From contig JBAKBP010003187.1 of assembly GCA_037953745.1 (NCBI GenBank), positions 1-64,000 of the forward strand: a stretch of DNA of 64,000 nucleotides, read 5' to 3'. A program made the translations under genes and the position numbers. This DNA is from Lithodes maja. Lineage: Eukaryota > Arthropoda > Malacostraca > Decapoda > Lithodidae. Shown here in pieces: positions 41,991 through 53,532 of the stretch (the stretch's first letter is position 1; the number at the start of each line of letters is the position of its first letter). The notes below the pieces were generated by a model. It had not been told where the DNA came from, ran no database searches, and was given only the letters and a program-made list of their open reading frames with translations.

Positions 41991-42978
41991 GGGGAGGCTG
42001 AACCTTACACCCCCAATTCACCCTGTATAAGAGATTTTGTTTCTGGCATTATACCATCTTAATACCAATGGAAATACTAAGACCCGCTGAAAAAATCAGT
42101 TCTCTATGTGCGTGCACGCGCGCGAGCGCGAATTTCATTGCATTATATGAAAAATCTAATGAGTCATTGAAAAATTTTCAAATTTCCAGCAATTTTTTTC
42201 TGGTGTATCCTACAAGCATCCCCTACAACGTGCGTTCTCATTTTCCCATATTGAATAATAGAAGGTGCTGAAAAAAATATATAATATATATATTTTTTGG
42301 GTAGCGTAAATTTTGACATGAAAAAGGTCGAATCTTGGAAAATATCGGAGATGCGGCCATTATCTAAACACTCTGCCGTTGCTATATAGTCCTATATATA
42401 GTGTGTAGAAGGGGAACGAAGCAGAGCAATATACAAAAGTGTCATTACACTTGGGAATTGCCAATATATGATCTCCGGAAATCGTAAAACTATTATAATC
42501 ATAGATTTATTCCCATAATTTTGGGGAACATAGCTTAGTTTCTCCTACCAGAGACATTTTCTATTAGTAAGCTGTTAGAGAGAACTGAGATGTATGGGAA
42601 ACAAATGTATACATCTTGTATTCTAGCATCACACAGACTAATTCCCAAGAATTTTTATATAAATCCATGATATTGGGGGCCACGGAGGGAGGGACTAGGG
42701 ATGTCATATGGGTGTTATGCCCTCATGATAGTTTCTATTGTTTACAGAAGCCTTTTAGACAAACAACACAAACAAAACAAAAATTGGGCTGAAGGGGAAA
42801 AATTTTGTTGATTGGGGTGTGTGGGTGAACCCCCATTTGTTCGGGCGGGTTATGGATGAGATATGTTTTTTTTTGCCCTCCTATGCTATTCTCCTATGTT
42901 GAAAGAAGCATTTTAGAAGAAGAAAAACAAAATTGAAATTTTGACTGAATTGGGGGTGTAAGGTTCAGCCTCCCTTAA
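41987..42978. mobile_element. TTAA-F element, 992 bp
   Basis: The inverted ends are AAGGGGAGGCTGAACCTTAC and, reverse complemented, AAGGGAGGCTGAACCTTAC, both followed by ACCCCCAATTCA. The right flank is TTAA; the left is ATAA, shared with the mutated end of the TTAA-D copy. The interior has no open frame of note and lacks the GCGAGC module, so this is a distinct non-autonomous family using the same target. Confidence 0.82.
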
Positions 42979-43024
42979 GGATGGGAGAGAGCAGCCTAAA
43001 GAAAGGAGTAGCCTACCAGAAGGG

Positions 43025-43405
43025 TTAAGGGGGATGACCTGCTTTTCTCTCATTTTCTCTCTTAGGCCTACTCTGGCTTGTATCCATTTGGCCCCATTCA
43101 GCCTACTGTTTTAAGACGTTTATCCCTATCCAGGTCTCGATTTCTTCCTGGTGAGCGATGGCAAGCCAGCAATATATGAAGAAATCCGGCTTCGCCAGAG
43201 ACATTTTTCTATCGAAAAATGTACAAATTTAGCCTGCTGTCAAATGTTGTGTTTTAAATATGCTGGCTCGCTACCGCTCGCTAGGAAAAAATCGACACCT
43301 GGATGGGGATAAACGTCTTAAATCATTAGGTTGAATGGGGCCGAATGGATACAAGCCAGAGAAAGAGAGAAAATGAGAGAAAAAAAATCAGGTGACCCCC
43401 CTTAA
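43025..43405 (-). mobile_element. TTAA-B MITE copy 4
   Basis: TTAAGGGGGATGACCTGC to CAGGTGACCCCCCTTAA, with inverted arms and central hairpins. Confidence 0.9.
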
Positions 43406-43550
43406 AGAAATTGTAATGTTGGACAGTCGCGGTCATTATGGGAGAGGTAGTTTTTTTATATATTTTTTTTCTATGTGAATGAGGGAGACAAAAGGCATAA
43501 CTGTCTGCAGCGAGTGCCTCCCTAGATTTCAAAGAGTGACAGGGCCGAAA

Positions 43551-43772
43551 TCAAGGGACGTTCGAGCTAAAATGCCTGGACACACGGAGTTTGAAGCAAT
43601 TTAAGTCATAGGAAGAGGGAAAGACTGATTCTGGGAGAGAGTTCCAGAGCTCAGCAGTTGAATAGAAGAAAGTCTGAGAATAGCGTTTCACTCTTGGATT
43701 GGAGAGTTGCACAGAGTAGGGGTGGGACTGTGTTGCAAGGCGGGTACTACGTACCCTACGTAGAGGAGGTGG
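43551..43772 (-). mobile_element. LINE C-terminal fragment (different family)
   Basis: The minus-strand frame includes SHPYSVQLSNPRVKRYSQTF and AELWNSLPESV, the pattern found at the extreme C terminus of many arthropod jockey-like and CR1-like reverse transcriptases. It has no catalytic part. The tail of the CR1 element begins next to it. Confidence 0.65.
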
Positions 43773-43992
43773 TATAGTACAAAGGAGTACAAAGGAAATC
43801 AAGCAACAACAGATCTAGTGACCCTTCTAGGCTGCTTGTCCTCCAAAACACTGAGGATCAAGTGTCCAAACAGTGGTTTAGAGTGGGTAAGGGAACATTG
43901 GAAAGGAACTACTGCCCTGCCACTAACGTGGCAGGACTAGGAAGTTAGTAGGGGACATATGGGTTAGTAACTGAGGGGAGGATAAAATAAAG

Positions 43993-44838
43993 TTATTCAT
44001 TTACAAACGCAGTCAGTCGCGGGTTTGATGCGAGATATTTGTCTAGGCGGAATTTAAACGAATCAACGGTGCTGCAGTCTATAACGTCTCGGGGAAGCCC
44101 ATTCCACAAGTTGACAACTCGATTGAAGAAGAAATTCTTAGATTCGTGCGAGTTAAAAGATTTACCAAAAATTTTGCAACCGTTTCCCCGCGTGTAATTA
44201 GGTTGGTCGATAGTGAAGTAGTACTTACTACAGTTCATATTGTCGATGCCTTTGATGATTTTGAACACTTGAATTAAGTCACCTCTTAATCTGCACTGGG
44301 TTAAAGGAAATAGATTTAATTCTCTAAGACGCTCTTCGTATGGTTTGTTCTTTAGGCTAGGTATCATTTTGGTAACTCTACGTTGAACTCGTTCTAGCTT
44401 GTTTATGTATTGTTGGTAATAAGGGCACCAGCATTGAACGCAGTATTCCAGAAGAGGGCGGACTAAGGAATTGTAAAGGGTTAGGATTACGTCTTTGGAT
44501 TTATGCTCAAATGATCTGCCTATAAAGCCAATTATTTTGTTTGCCTTCTTAACAACTTCTGAACATTGTTGACTCGGTTTTAGGTTACTCGATATTGTTA
44601 CTCCCAGATCAGTTTCTCTGTTTACATTCTTAAGCTGAGTGCCATTCATCGAATAGTTTGCTTTCTCATTTAGGTATCCGATATGTAGTACTTTACATTT
44701 ATCCGCATTGAAACTCATTTGCCAAATTTGGGCCCAATGTGACAATTTATCTAGATTGTGTTGCATATCGTCAACTTGATCTTTTGAGAGTACGCTATTT
44801 GCAATTTTTGTATCGTCAGCAATTTTGAGATTGTACAG
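43993..44838 (-). pseudogene. CR1-like ORF2, C-terminal part after frameshift
   Basis: The frame resumes with the catalytic ADDT (44812-44820 region), then LDKLSHWAQIWQMSFNADKC, LGVTISSNLK and the C-terminal RRLRGDL-type region, ending at the stop at 43993. It is separated from the upstream frame by a one-base shift just before the catalytic box. Confidence 0.8.
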
Positions 44839-46946
44839 GTGAGACCCTCATCTATGTCGTTGATGTAAATTACAAAGAGAATTGGTCCTAGTACCGATCC
44901 CTGGGGTACCCCGCTACTTACATTGGTCCATTTAGATGCCTTACCGTTTATGACTACTCTTTGCTTTCTGTCGCTGAGCCAATTTTCTATCCATTTCAAC
45001 ACACCGTCTTGTATTCCATGCGCTTTTAGTTTTAGCAGTAAACGTTTGTGGGGAACTTTGTCAAAGGCCTTTTGAAAATCAAGGTATATAATATCTACAG
45101 CTTTACTCTCATCGTATAGGTTGAGGATATCGTGGAAGAAGTCTAAGAGGTTTGTTAAACAGGAACGTTTTTTACGAAAGCCGTGTTGAGTATCTTTAAG
45201 TATGTTATTTTCCTCCAAGTGATTTACGAGTCTGTCTCTTATGACCGTTTCTAGCATTTTACATACAACTGAGGTTAAGCTAATTGGACGATAGTTACTG
45301 GGTAGGGATTTGCTGCCTTTTTTTAATATCGGTGTTACGTTGGCTATCTTCCACTGATCAGGCATAGTTCCAGACTGCAAGGATTTATTAAATAGTAATG
45401 TCAGTGGTTTGGAGAGCTCATCCTTAGCTTCCTTTAGAACTCTAGGCGAGATTGTATCAGGTCCAGGCGTTTTATTTACCTTGAGTTTATCTAAACAATT
45501 CAATACTTCTCTCTCTGTAACGGTGATATTGCTTAGGACATCTGAATTATCAATCTGAATCGGCGATGGTGTAGGGATATCACTGAGGTCTTCTGTTGTA
45601 AAAACTGATGCAAAGAAGGTATTGAGGGCATTACTCATTTGTACTTCGTCTTTGGTGTATTCTCCATTTTCATCGACTAACGGTCCAACAGTTGAAGTAA
45701 CTACTTTTTTCTTTCTGATATAACTATAGAATTCTTTCGGGTTTGTTTTACTTTGATTCGCAATATGTAACTCTAGGGTCTTTTTACTTTGCTTAATTAA
45801 CTTTTTGGCTTTGCGTCGTAGCTCTACAAATTTCACCCGTTCTTCGTCATTTTGTGAGGATTTTAATCTATCATTAGCAAATATTTTAGCAAGCAGGCAG
45901 TTTGAAATATCTTTATTCCACCATTTGGGCTTATTATTATGGCCTGGACGCCGTATTTTCGATTGTATGCAGTCTTGCACTGCTTTTAGGTAAGTGGTTT
46001 CGAATAACTTCCAAGATGTATTTATGTCGTTATTGTTAATTAAAAAGCTCCAGTCAGTTTCTTTAAACATAGCTCTAAGTTTATGAAAGTTTGCTTTCTT
46101 GAAATTAGGGACTTTTTCGATGCTACTATTTGGTTCGTTTCTAGTAAAGTTTAAAGTGAAAGTTATCGTACGATGGTCGCTGTTACTGAATTCATCACCA
46201 ACATTCAAATTCTCTATTAATTCTTCTTTTGATGCAAGTACAATGTCAAGAACGTTATTACCACGGGTCGGTGTTCGAACAAATTGATAAAGCGAACTCT
46301 CTTGCAAGTTCGTATACAAGTCATGTCCGGAGTGTGAAGTAAGAGTATCGCCCCACTTGGTCACAGGTAAATTAAAGTAGCCAAAAAATACGGTATCTTG
46401 TGAGTTACTTACATCTGCAATTTGTTCATAAATTTCTCGGTCAGTTTGCACTGATTGAGCTGGAGGTCTGTATATTAATGCAAGTATTATTTTTGTACCT
46501 TTATTATTCTTTATTAGCACAAAAGATGTGTCGACGTTCACAATTTGAGGTTTAGACAAGAGGGTCGAGTTAAGACTTTCTTTGATATAAAATAAAACGC
46601 CACCTCCATTTTTATTTATTCGGCTTTTCTCAAACATTACATAACCGGGAAGTGAATACTCTGCTAAAAAGTCTCTATCTACTGTATTGAGCCAAGATTC
46701 TGTTATACCAATCACATCATAATTTTCAGTAAACACTAGTTCCTCTAAATTTGAAAATTGATTGCGTATGCTACGAGCGTTTGCATAGAAAACCTTTGAA
46801 GTTGCGGTTTTAGAACTCACAGAACGTTCTTTAATCAAATTTTTGGTTCTGATCGGATCTACATTTACATTCATGGCTGACATCGGTCCTCGGTCGTTAT
46901 CCCTGGCGGTTTTGAATTTGGGTCGTGTTGGTGGATCTTTATCCAA
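44830..46946 (-). pseudogene. CR1-like ORF2: endonuclease and reverse transcriptase
   Basis: Residues about 52-260 form an apurinic-type endonuclease: Asn56 (YANARS), Glu83 (ITESW) and Ser256-Asp257-His258 are present, but the GDFN motif reads GYFN (Tyr190, codon near 46377), so the metal-binding Asp is lost. The reverse transcriptase follows, with TPGPDTISPRVLKE, NYRPISLT, HGFRKKRSC, motif A YLDFQKAFDKVPH and motif B SSGVPQGSVLGP. The frame is shifted before the ADD box, and the predicted frame stops at 44751. The conserved layout identifies a CR1-type ORF2. Confidence 0.85.
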
Positions 46947-46972
46947 ATTCGCGGTTCTTGACAGATTAGCAT

Positions 46973-48011
46973 TTAATTCCTTCGCAGGTTGCCACCCTCG
47001 CTGTCTTCGGTCCTCCTTCCTGGTTGTCCTGTGCTGAGTCGATTTCTTCTCCGGAAATCCTTCACCGCATCGTTGAGAAGACGCCCAAAACGTGCTGCTC
47101 CCACCTGGTTCAGATGAACTCCATCGTCCGAAAACAAATAGTCATCGTAGTAGAAATTGTCCCAGGTGTCGACGAATCCCACGTTTTCCTTCCTGCAGAG
47201 GTTTGCTAGACAACGATTTGTGCTGCTGGCTATGTTGTAAAATCGGCTCTCTACACCAAGCCGGGGGACGATTCCTGAGACGATGATCCTTGATGACTTC
47301 TCCTTAAATGACTTGATCAGCTGCTGGTACTTTAAAAGCAAATCTTTCGACCGGGTTCGCTGTACATCGTTGGATCCAACGTGGATGACGTACATTGTAT
47401 TAGCAGGGGCCAGCTTAGATACTTCGTCAACTGCAGCAACTACGTCGTCCACACCACCACCATGGATACAAAAACGCTTCCTGGTCTTAGGTGCTATGGC
47501 GCAAAACTCTGTGAGCTGACCACGTATCATCGAGTCTCCCACGAGCCGGACTTCTTCTATTTCCGCTTCGTCATCTGAGTCTGCGAGTATCTGGAAGCGG
47601 TTTTGACACTCGGTAATCGGTATGGGTTTCCTGGTCTTGGGGCAAACGTTGTTCCTCACAACACGGAAGTTGTCTTGAGGGGGAAGAGAGTTACTATTTG
47701 TTTCTTGAGTATCTGAACCATCAGATGAAATGGCTACTGCAGGCGTTGAATTGTTGGCAGTTGACGTTGGGGGCGTTGGTGGCTGCTGGAGTTGCGGTGA
47801 CAATTGAAGTTTGTGGTACTCCAACGTTGAGGGTTACAAACTCTTGGAGTGATTCCAGCTTCATGGTGAGGATGTTGATCTTGTTGTAGGCTTCATCTAA
47901 TTTCACTGTCAAATTCTCTTGTTGCTGGCAGAGACGGCAGACTTGAAGATCGACAGTAACAAACATGGACTCACCAAACCTACTGGCGCAGTTCGTACAA
48001 GTGCGAGGCAT
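46973..48011 (-). pseudogene. CR1-like ORF1: zinc-finger, coiled coil, SGNH esterase
   Basis: The N terminus (from 48011) has CTNC and CRLC pairs about 20 residues apart, then a heptad-rich segment (NLTVKLDEAYNKINILTMKL). After a frameshift in 47721-47824 the frame continues with an SGNH-hydrolase fold: LVGDSMIRG (catalytic Ser block), HVGSNDVQ (Asn block) and DDGVHLN (Asp-His block). Esterase-type ORF1 proteins are known from CR1/L2 LINEs; their biochemical role is not settled. All three catalytic blocks are intact in this copy. Confidence 0.82.
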
Positions 48012-48089
48012 GGTAACAGTCAGTTTCTTCAGATCACTTCACTCACTTTAAAACACTTCACTCACTTTAGAAACACTTCAATCACTTCA

Positions 48090-48325
48090 ACCGAAAACAA
48101 TGTTGAAATACACAACAATAGGTTATCAGGGGTGATAGCCTAACCGAAAACAAAAAATTTGAGATACGCAGAATTAGGCTTCCAGGGGCGATAGCCTAAC
48201 CAAAAGTTTTTTTTAAATTTAAATACGCACCAATAGGCTACCAGCGTTGAATAGCCTAACCGAAAATAATAAAATTGAAATACGCAGAAATAGGCTACCA
48301 GGTGTGATAACCTAACCTTAAACAA
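48090..48325 (-). repeat. About 60-bp monomers in the CR1 5' UTR
   Basis: Four degenerate units share GAAATACGCA, ATAGGCTACCAG and GATAGCCTAACCGAAAA. Their place, directly upstream of ORF1, resembles the promoter monomers of other LINEs. Confidence 0.75.
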
Positions 48326-49576
48326 ATATATATATATAACAGAATATGTAACTAAATATACAATTCACCAAATAGAGATTATGTAAAAATAAAGTGTGAC
48401 CGCACACAAGGGGTTAATATACTGTATCAACAGATGGCCCTGGTGTCACTGTAGCCTAGTAAAGCAGTAGCCTACTCTTTTTAGATAAAACAAAACAAAA
48501 TGTATCAGTCAAAGGTTACTACAAGATCGTGCAAGCAACAACTAAAATTACAGATATATATAGCTACAGTAGGATACTAAATACAATATCTACTAGAGTT
48601 AATAAGAACAACAGATTGGCTGGCTATAGGCTAGGCTAGGTTTGGATTAGGTTAAAAGCTTGGCAGGTTGGGTTAGGCTAGGTTAGTTTGTACAAATACC
48701 ACCCTTAGCTTAAAGTAAAATCACTCTGAGGAGAAAAAGTCAAGAATATATCTAGGGGGAAAAGATAAATGAATGCACTTAAATTTACTACAAAATTGGC
48801 TGGAATTTAATATGTATAATCCCCCAAAAAAGTTTGTTTACAAAATGGCGTCGGCGTTCGTTCCTGTAGGCAGGTTAGTTAGTACACAATATTGTTTATT
48901 AGCAAATTAATATGCAAAGCTTTACTTACATACAAGGCAATTAAATTGATACTTACTACAGTAGGTAATGGGTAAAATTAGGGGCTACGATTGTATATCA
49001 ACTAAGAAAAGAGCGTTTGTTTACAAACAAAACAAAACAACAGATGGCGCTAGTGGCGCCCTGTCCGAGCAGGAGTCTTGTGATAAACACAAAGTTTATC
49101 AGTCAATACACAGCGAAATATCGTGCAGTGTTACTTACTAAACTATAGGATGGTTAAACGTGCTCTTAACCACCTTTCATGCACAAGAATGAAGAGGATG
49201 AGTAGTTAATACTCAAATTATGATCGATATCGTGAGAGCGTTGACAGAGCGTCTGCAGCGTCTGGCGGTAGCGAGGTATACACTGGGAAAGCTCCGAGGA
49301 ACACTGATTGTTGTAGTAGCGATAGAATAGCGAGAGAGATGCAACATTGCTTTTTCTCCCTCATATATTGCTATGAATGGTGCACAAATGTTGAACAATT
49401 CATTCATTTACTCTCACAGATCCTTCCCTAGCTGAATAAAAGTGTCTAATGATTGCCGGGATATTTACAAGCACCAAATCGGAGTCTCGTAAGTCTTTGG
49501 GTTAATTATCGGAGTCAAGTATTCCGTAAAGTGCTAGGAGTATTAAATTGATATAATGGTTTTAATATTTGCAAGA
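48326..49576. other. No gene; possible extension of CR1 5' region, TTAA-D2 tail
   Basis: Two related segments, ACAGATGGCCCTGGTG ... TATCAGTCAA (48430) and ACAGATGGCGCTAGTGGCGC ... TATCAGTCAA (49040), suggest an old duplication or a longer LINE 5' region. A TTAA-D2 right half lies at 49410-49504, ending GGGTTAA. Otherwise unrecognised. Confidence 0.5.
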
Positions 49577-49946
49577 TTAAGTGGAGCTAGACCGTTTTTC
49601 TGGACCCACTTCTCCCTAATGTTTAGCCCCACTAGTTTTGAAATTATAAGACGTTCGGCCCATTAGTTTGGCAATTTTAACACCATTCGCCCCATTTCGT
49701 TGTCAATTTTAAGCCCTTTCATGCCATCTAGGTGTCGATTATTTCCTGGCGAGCGATAGCGAGATTGCAATTTTAAGAGGAACCGGCCTTCGGCCGGGAC
49801 ATTTTTCTACCGAAAAATGTACACATTTATCTTGAAGGGGGGTCTAGGGGGTGTTTTTCTAAGCTTGGAGGTCTAGGGAGGAAACTAAAAAAATATATAT
49901 GAATAAATGAAATAATAGACCAAACAAACGGTCAGTCTCCCCTTAA
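49577..49946 (-). mobile_element. TTAA-A MITE copy 15
   Basis: TTAAGTGGAGCTAGACCG to GGTCAGTCTCCCCTTAA. Module order is reversed; GGCGAGCGATAGCGAGA has one substitution. Confidence 0.88.
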
Positions 49947-50440
49947 TATTACCTACTATGCCAGATTAAGGGTTAGCAGAATCAAACCTCCGAGGACCAA
50001 CATAATTAACCTTCTCGAATAATGACAATTTTTTTTTTTTTTTCATTATTAGACAATTCCATTGGGTTTATAAAGTACCCTATCCATGATATATGGTATA
50101 AACTATCTCGACTAATCACAACACTTCTACAGCTACTTCTTAAGTTACAAAATGTTAGCCAAAATATGATTAAGAAAAAAGTTATGATACACTGAGAGGG
50201 TTATGGGGAATAGCATCGGTCAGTAATCCCAATTATAAACATACAGTATATACAGTATATATACACACTCATCCCTCGTTATCGAGCCTAATTGGTGCCG
50301 TTAGCAGGCTACGATAACGAGAATCGCGATAACGAAACTTAATGGGGAAAAATAAATTGGCTCCCACGTCTCAACTTTTCGGAAGTTTTCGCCCCCAGAT
50401 TCGTCTAAACAGTCACCCAAATACCTATTATCCCCTCTGT
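49947..50440. other. No gene; decayed TTAA-D2-like sequence
   Basis: At 50040-50205 a diverged copy of TTAA-D2 (CATTATTAGACAATTCCATT ... GTTAGCCAAAATATGA ... GAGAGGGTTAT) can be made out. The segment 50270-50400 with CTCATCCCTCGTTATCGAGC is not recognised. Confidence 0.5.
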
Positions 50441-50442
50441 AT

Positions 50443-51080
50443 ATGAGACTATTAATGTACAAGTACATACTGTATATGAGACTATTAATGTACAAGTACA
50501 TACTGTATATGAGACTATTAATGTACAAGTACATACTGTATATGAGACTATTAATGTACAAGTACATACTGTATATGAGACTATTAATGTACAAGTACTT
50601 ACTGTATATGAGACTATTAATGTACAAGTACTTACTGTATATGAGACTATTAATGTACAAGTACTTACTGTATATGAGACTATTAATGTACAAGTACTTA
50701 CTGTATATGAGACTATTAATGTACAAGTACTTACTGTATATGAGACTATTAATGTACAAGTACTTACTGTATATGAGACTATTAATGTACAAGTACTTAC
50801 TGTATATGAGACTATTAATGTACAAGTACTTACTGTATATGAGACTATTAATGTACAAGTACTTACTGTATATGAGACTATTAATGTAGAAGTACTTACT
50901 GTATATGAGACTATTAATGTACAAGTACTTACTGTATATGAGACTATTAATGTACAAGTACTTACTGTATATGAGACTATTAATGTACAAGTACTTACTG
51001 TATATGAGACTATTAATGTACAAGTACTTACTGTATATGAGACTATTAATGTACAAGTACTTACTGTGTATGAGACTATT
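50443..51080 (+). repeat. 33-bp minisatellite, about 19 units
   Basis: Units contain TATATGAGACTATTAATGTA then CAAGTACTTACTG. The first four or five units have CATACTG in place of CTTACTG. Frames are open on both strands (up to 251 codons) because the unit is a multiple of three; they are not genes. Confidence 0.94.
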
Positions 51081-51109
51081 AATATCAACAATATAGTTAG
51101 TAATGTTGT

Positions 51110-51483
51110 TTAAGGGAGCCCACCTCGTTTTGTTCTCCCTCTCTCACTCTCTCTCTGGGTTGTTATCATTCGGCCCCATTCAGTCTACTGTTTTAAGACG
51201 TTTACCCCCATCCACGTGGCAATATTTTCCTGGCGAGCGGTAGCGAGCCACCATATATATATTCTTGTTTTGACAGCAAGCTAAATTTGTAAATTTTTCG
51301 ATAGAAATTGTTTTCCGGCGAAGCCGGATTTCTCTATACAATGCTGGCTCGCTATCGCTCGCCAAGAAGAAATCGACACCTGGATGGGGATAAAGGTCTT
51401 AAAACAGTTGGCTGAATGGGGCCGAATGGATACAAGCCAGAGAAAGGAGAGAAAGATAACAAAAAGACGGTGACCCCCCTTAT
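51110..51483 (-). mobile_element. TTAA-B MITE copy 5
   Basis: It starts TTAAGGGAGCCCACCTCG and ends GGTGACCCCCCTTAT, with the last base of the target mutated. Central hairpins TTTTTCGATAGAAA and TCCGGCGAAGCCGGA. Confidence 0.9.
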
Positions 51484-52257
51484 GTGAATTCATTATAAGT
51501 ATCAATACAGAAAATCAGCGAAAAGAGGTGAAGGAAAGGATGAAGTATGACAATGACTTACAAACAATGTAGTTCCAAATTTGTGATTTGATTCTGACGA
51601 TAATGAACGATAATGAACGATAATGAACGATAATGAACGCGAGGAAACAAAAAAATATATGAATACATGAATTAATAGACCAAAGCAAAATACAGCCACC
51701 AGCCCTTAAACTAACACCTAGTTTGGTAACAGTACTATAGGTCATCATACTCTGAGTTTCCAGGTGAAGAGCTTGCCTTATCTCAATTTGAATGCTGAAC
51801 CGTGGAAAACGGGTAAGTAACGAAATACACTAATATATATATATATATATACAGTATATATATAAACAACATTAAATTAAAGAAGGGTTGTATGGTATTT
51901 TCTCTTTCTGCCTTTAAATACTCCAATATTAGTTACAACAGGAACACTAATTTAAGCTTTTTATACCAAATAGGGCATAGTCATACAGCCTCAGTATTAT
52001 GTACCTCCTCATTCTCCGATATGGCATATACTGTAAGGTGGATATTGTTTTTGCTCAGCTAATATGGCTGTCTGTCCTCGTCTCCCAGCCAAAGAATGTT
52101 CCGTAATTCACCAAAACACCATAAACTATCAAATATTCCTTACGTTCATACGTCGCCCATGATGGACCGATCTAAACCAACTCATAGATATGGAAAGTAT
52201 CACGAAGGTCTACATACTGCAATATCTTCGGAAACCCTACCTACGATAGAAGGGGGA
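51484..52257. other. No gene supported
   Basis: It contains four GATAATGAAC repeats (51598-51638) and an (AT)n tract at 51831-51862. A 49-bp segment at 51763-51811 has good splice signals on both sides but too little information to call an exon. Confidence 0.5.
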
Positions 52258-52593
52258 TTAAGGGGAGGTTTTTAGTTTGGTCCCTAGATATCCTTCAAGC
52301 TTAAGATTATACCCCCTTGAGCGCCTTTCAAGATAAATTTGTACATTTTTCGGTAAATAAATGTCCCGGCTGAAAGCCGGTTCCTCTTAAATTACAGGCT
52401 CGCTATCGCTCGCCTGGATAAAATCAACACCTAAATGGCACGAAAGGTCTTAAAATTGACAGAAATGGGTTGAAAGTTCTTAAAATAGTCAAACTAATGG
52501 GGCAAACGTCTTAAAATTAGAAAAACAATGGGGCTAAACATGAGGGAGAAAGGAGTCAAGAAAAAATTCCCTCAAGTGGACATCTCCCCTTAA
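52258..52593 (+). mobile_element. TTAA-A MITE copy 16
   Basis: Complete copy from TTAAGGGGAGGTTTTTAG to CATCTCCCCTTAA; its hairpin is the CCGGCTGAAAGCCGG form, as at 5611. Confidence 0.92.
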
Positions 52594-53161
52594 CGTCAAA
52601 GGAATTTATCGTCAACTTCAGTATTTCTAGATACTTAATGTTGAGTTTGATACAGATTGCTGAAGGAAGACATCCATATCACGATTCTGATTAGTACAAT
52701 CATATTGTGAGGTACGAATGAGGGATACAAGTAATATTGACCAATAGGTTTACATCATTGCTGCTTCTTTGATACTGGTGAATATCGATGAAACTCCAAC
52801 AGATAAATCTACTGTGAAATGTCTATCGAATGGGTTAATGATTATAAAATACTTGTTCCTAACCTTAAAATGCGCCGGTCATTGCAAAGCTGGCTTCGAG
52901 GATCTTCACTCTCCAAGGAAACTGCAAAGAAAAATAAGATACGAATTAGTATATTATTGTATTCGTCTCTTGAATGTTATCTTCATGAATACCCGAAACT
53001 ATGTTATTGTCCTTCTGAGTGTATTCATCTTTCGAAACTATTATTTTCAGTATTAATATTAACATAGTGAAAGATAAGTTCCTGTGGAAGTCATTACGTA
53101 CTGAGTAAAGTGTTCTATTCATGCTTGCATATACTCTGTTATAATAGCAAGCACGATAAAA
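52594..53161. other. No gene supported
   Basis: Frames of 82-95 codons overlap in two phases here with no domain, splice or start evidence. Confidence 0.5.
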
Positions 53162-53532
53162 TTAAGGGGAGACTGGCCTTTTTTTGTTGGTCTATTAATT
53201 AATTTATTCCTATATTTCTTAGTTTCCTTGCTAGACCTCCATCAAACTTAGAAACACCCCCTAGACCCCCCTTCAAGATAAAGTTGTACATTTTTCAGTA
53301 GAAAAATGTCCCGGCCGAAGGCCGCTTGCTCTTAAAATTTCTGGCTCGCTTTCGCTCGCCAGGAAAAAATTGACACCTAAATGGCACGAAAGGCCTTAAA
53401 ATTGACAATGAAATGGGGTGAAAGGTATTAAAATCACCAAACTAATGGACCGAACATCATAAAATCTGAAAACAAATTGGGCTAAACGCGAGGAATAAGG
53501 GGGACCATAAAACACGGCCTGTCTCCCCTTAA
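53162..53532 (+). mobile_element. TTAA-A MITE copy 17
   Basis: TTAAGGGGAGACTGGCC to GGCCTGTCTCCCCTTAA: an inverted end of about 17 bp, longer than in other copies. Same subfamily as the intronic copy at 12384. Confidence 0.92.

Larger units (their letters stand above)
43773..48420 (-). mobile_element. CR1-like LINE, nearly full length
   Basis: It reads on the minus strand: a 5' UTR with four repeated monomers (48090-48325), ORF1 (48011-46973), ORF2 (46946-43993), a 3' UTR and a 3' end of short TTTGTACT-type repeats at about 43775. The esterase ORF1 and the 3' repeat tail point to the CR1/L2 group. At least two frameshifts and a lost endonuclease residue show that the copy is dead. The exact 5' limit is uncertain and could extend towards 49200. 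Confidence 0.85.

Noticed and set aside
50301..51096. Long frames on both strands with 11-residue repeats
   Set aside because: A 33-bp minisatellite; open in several phases at once.
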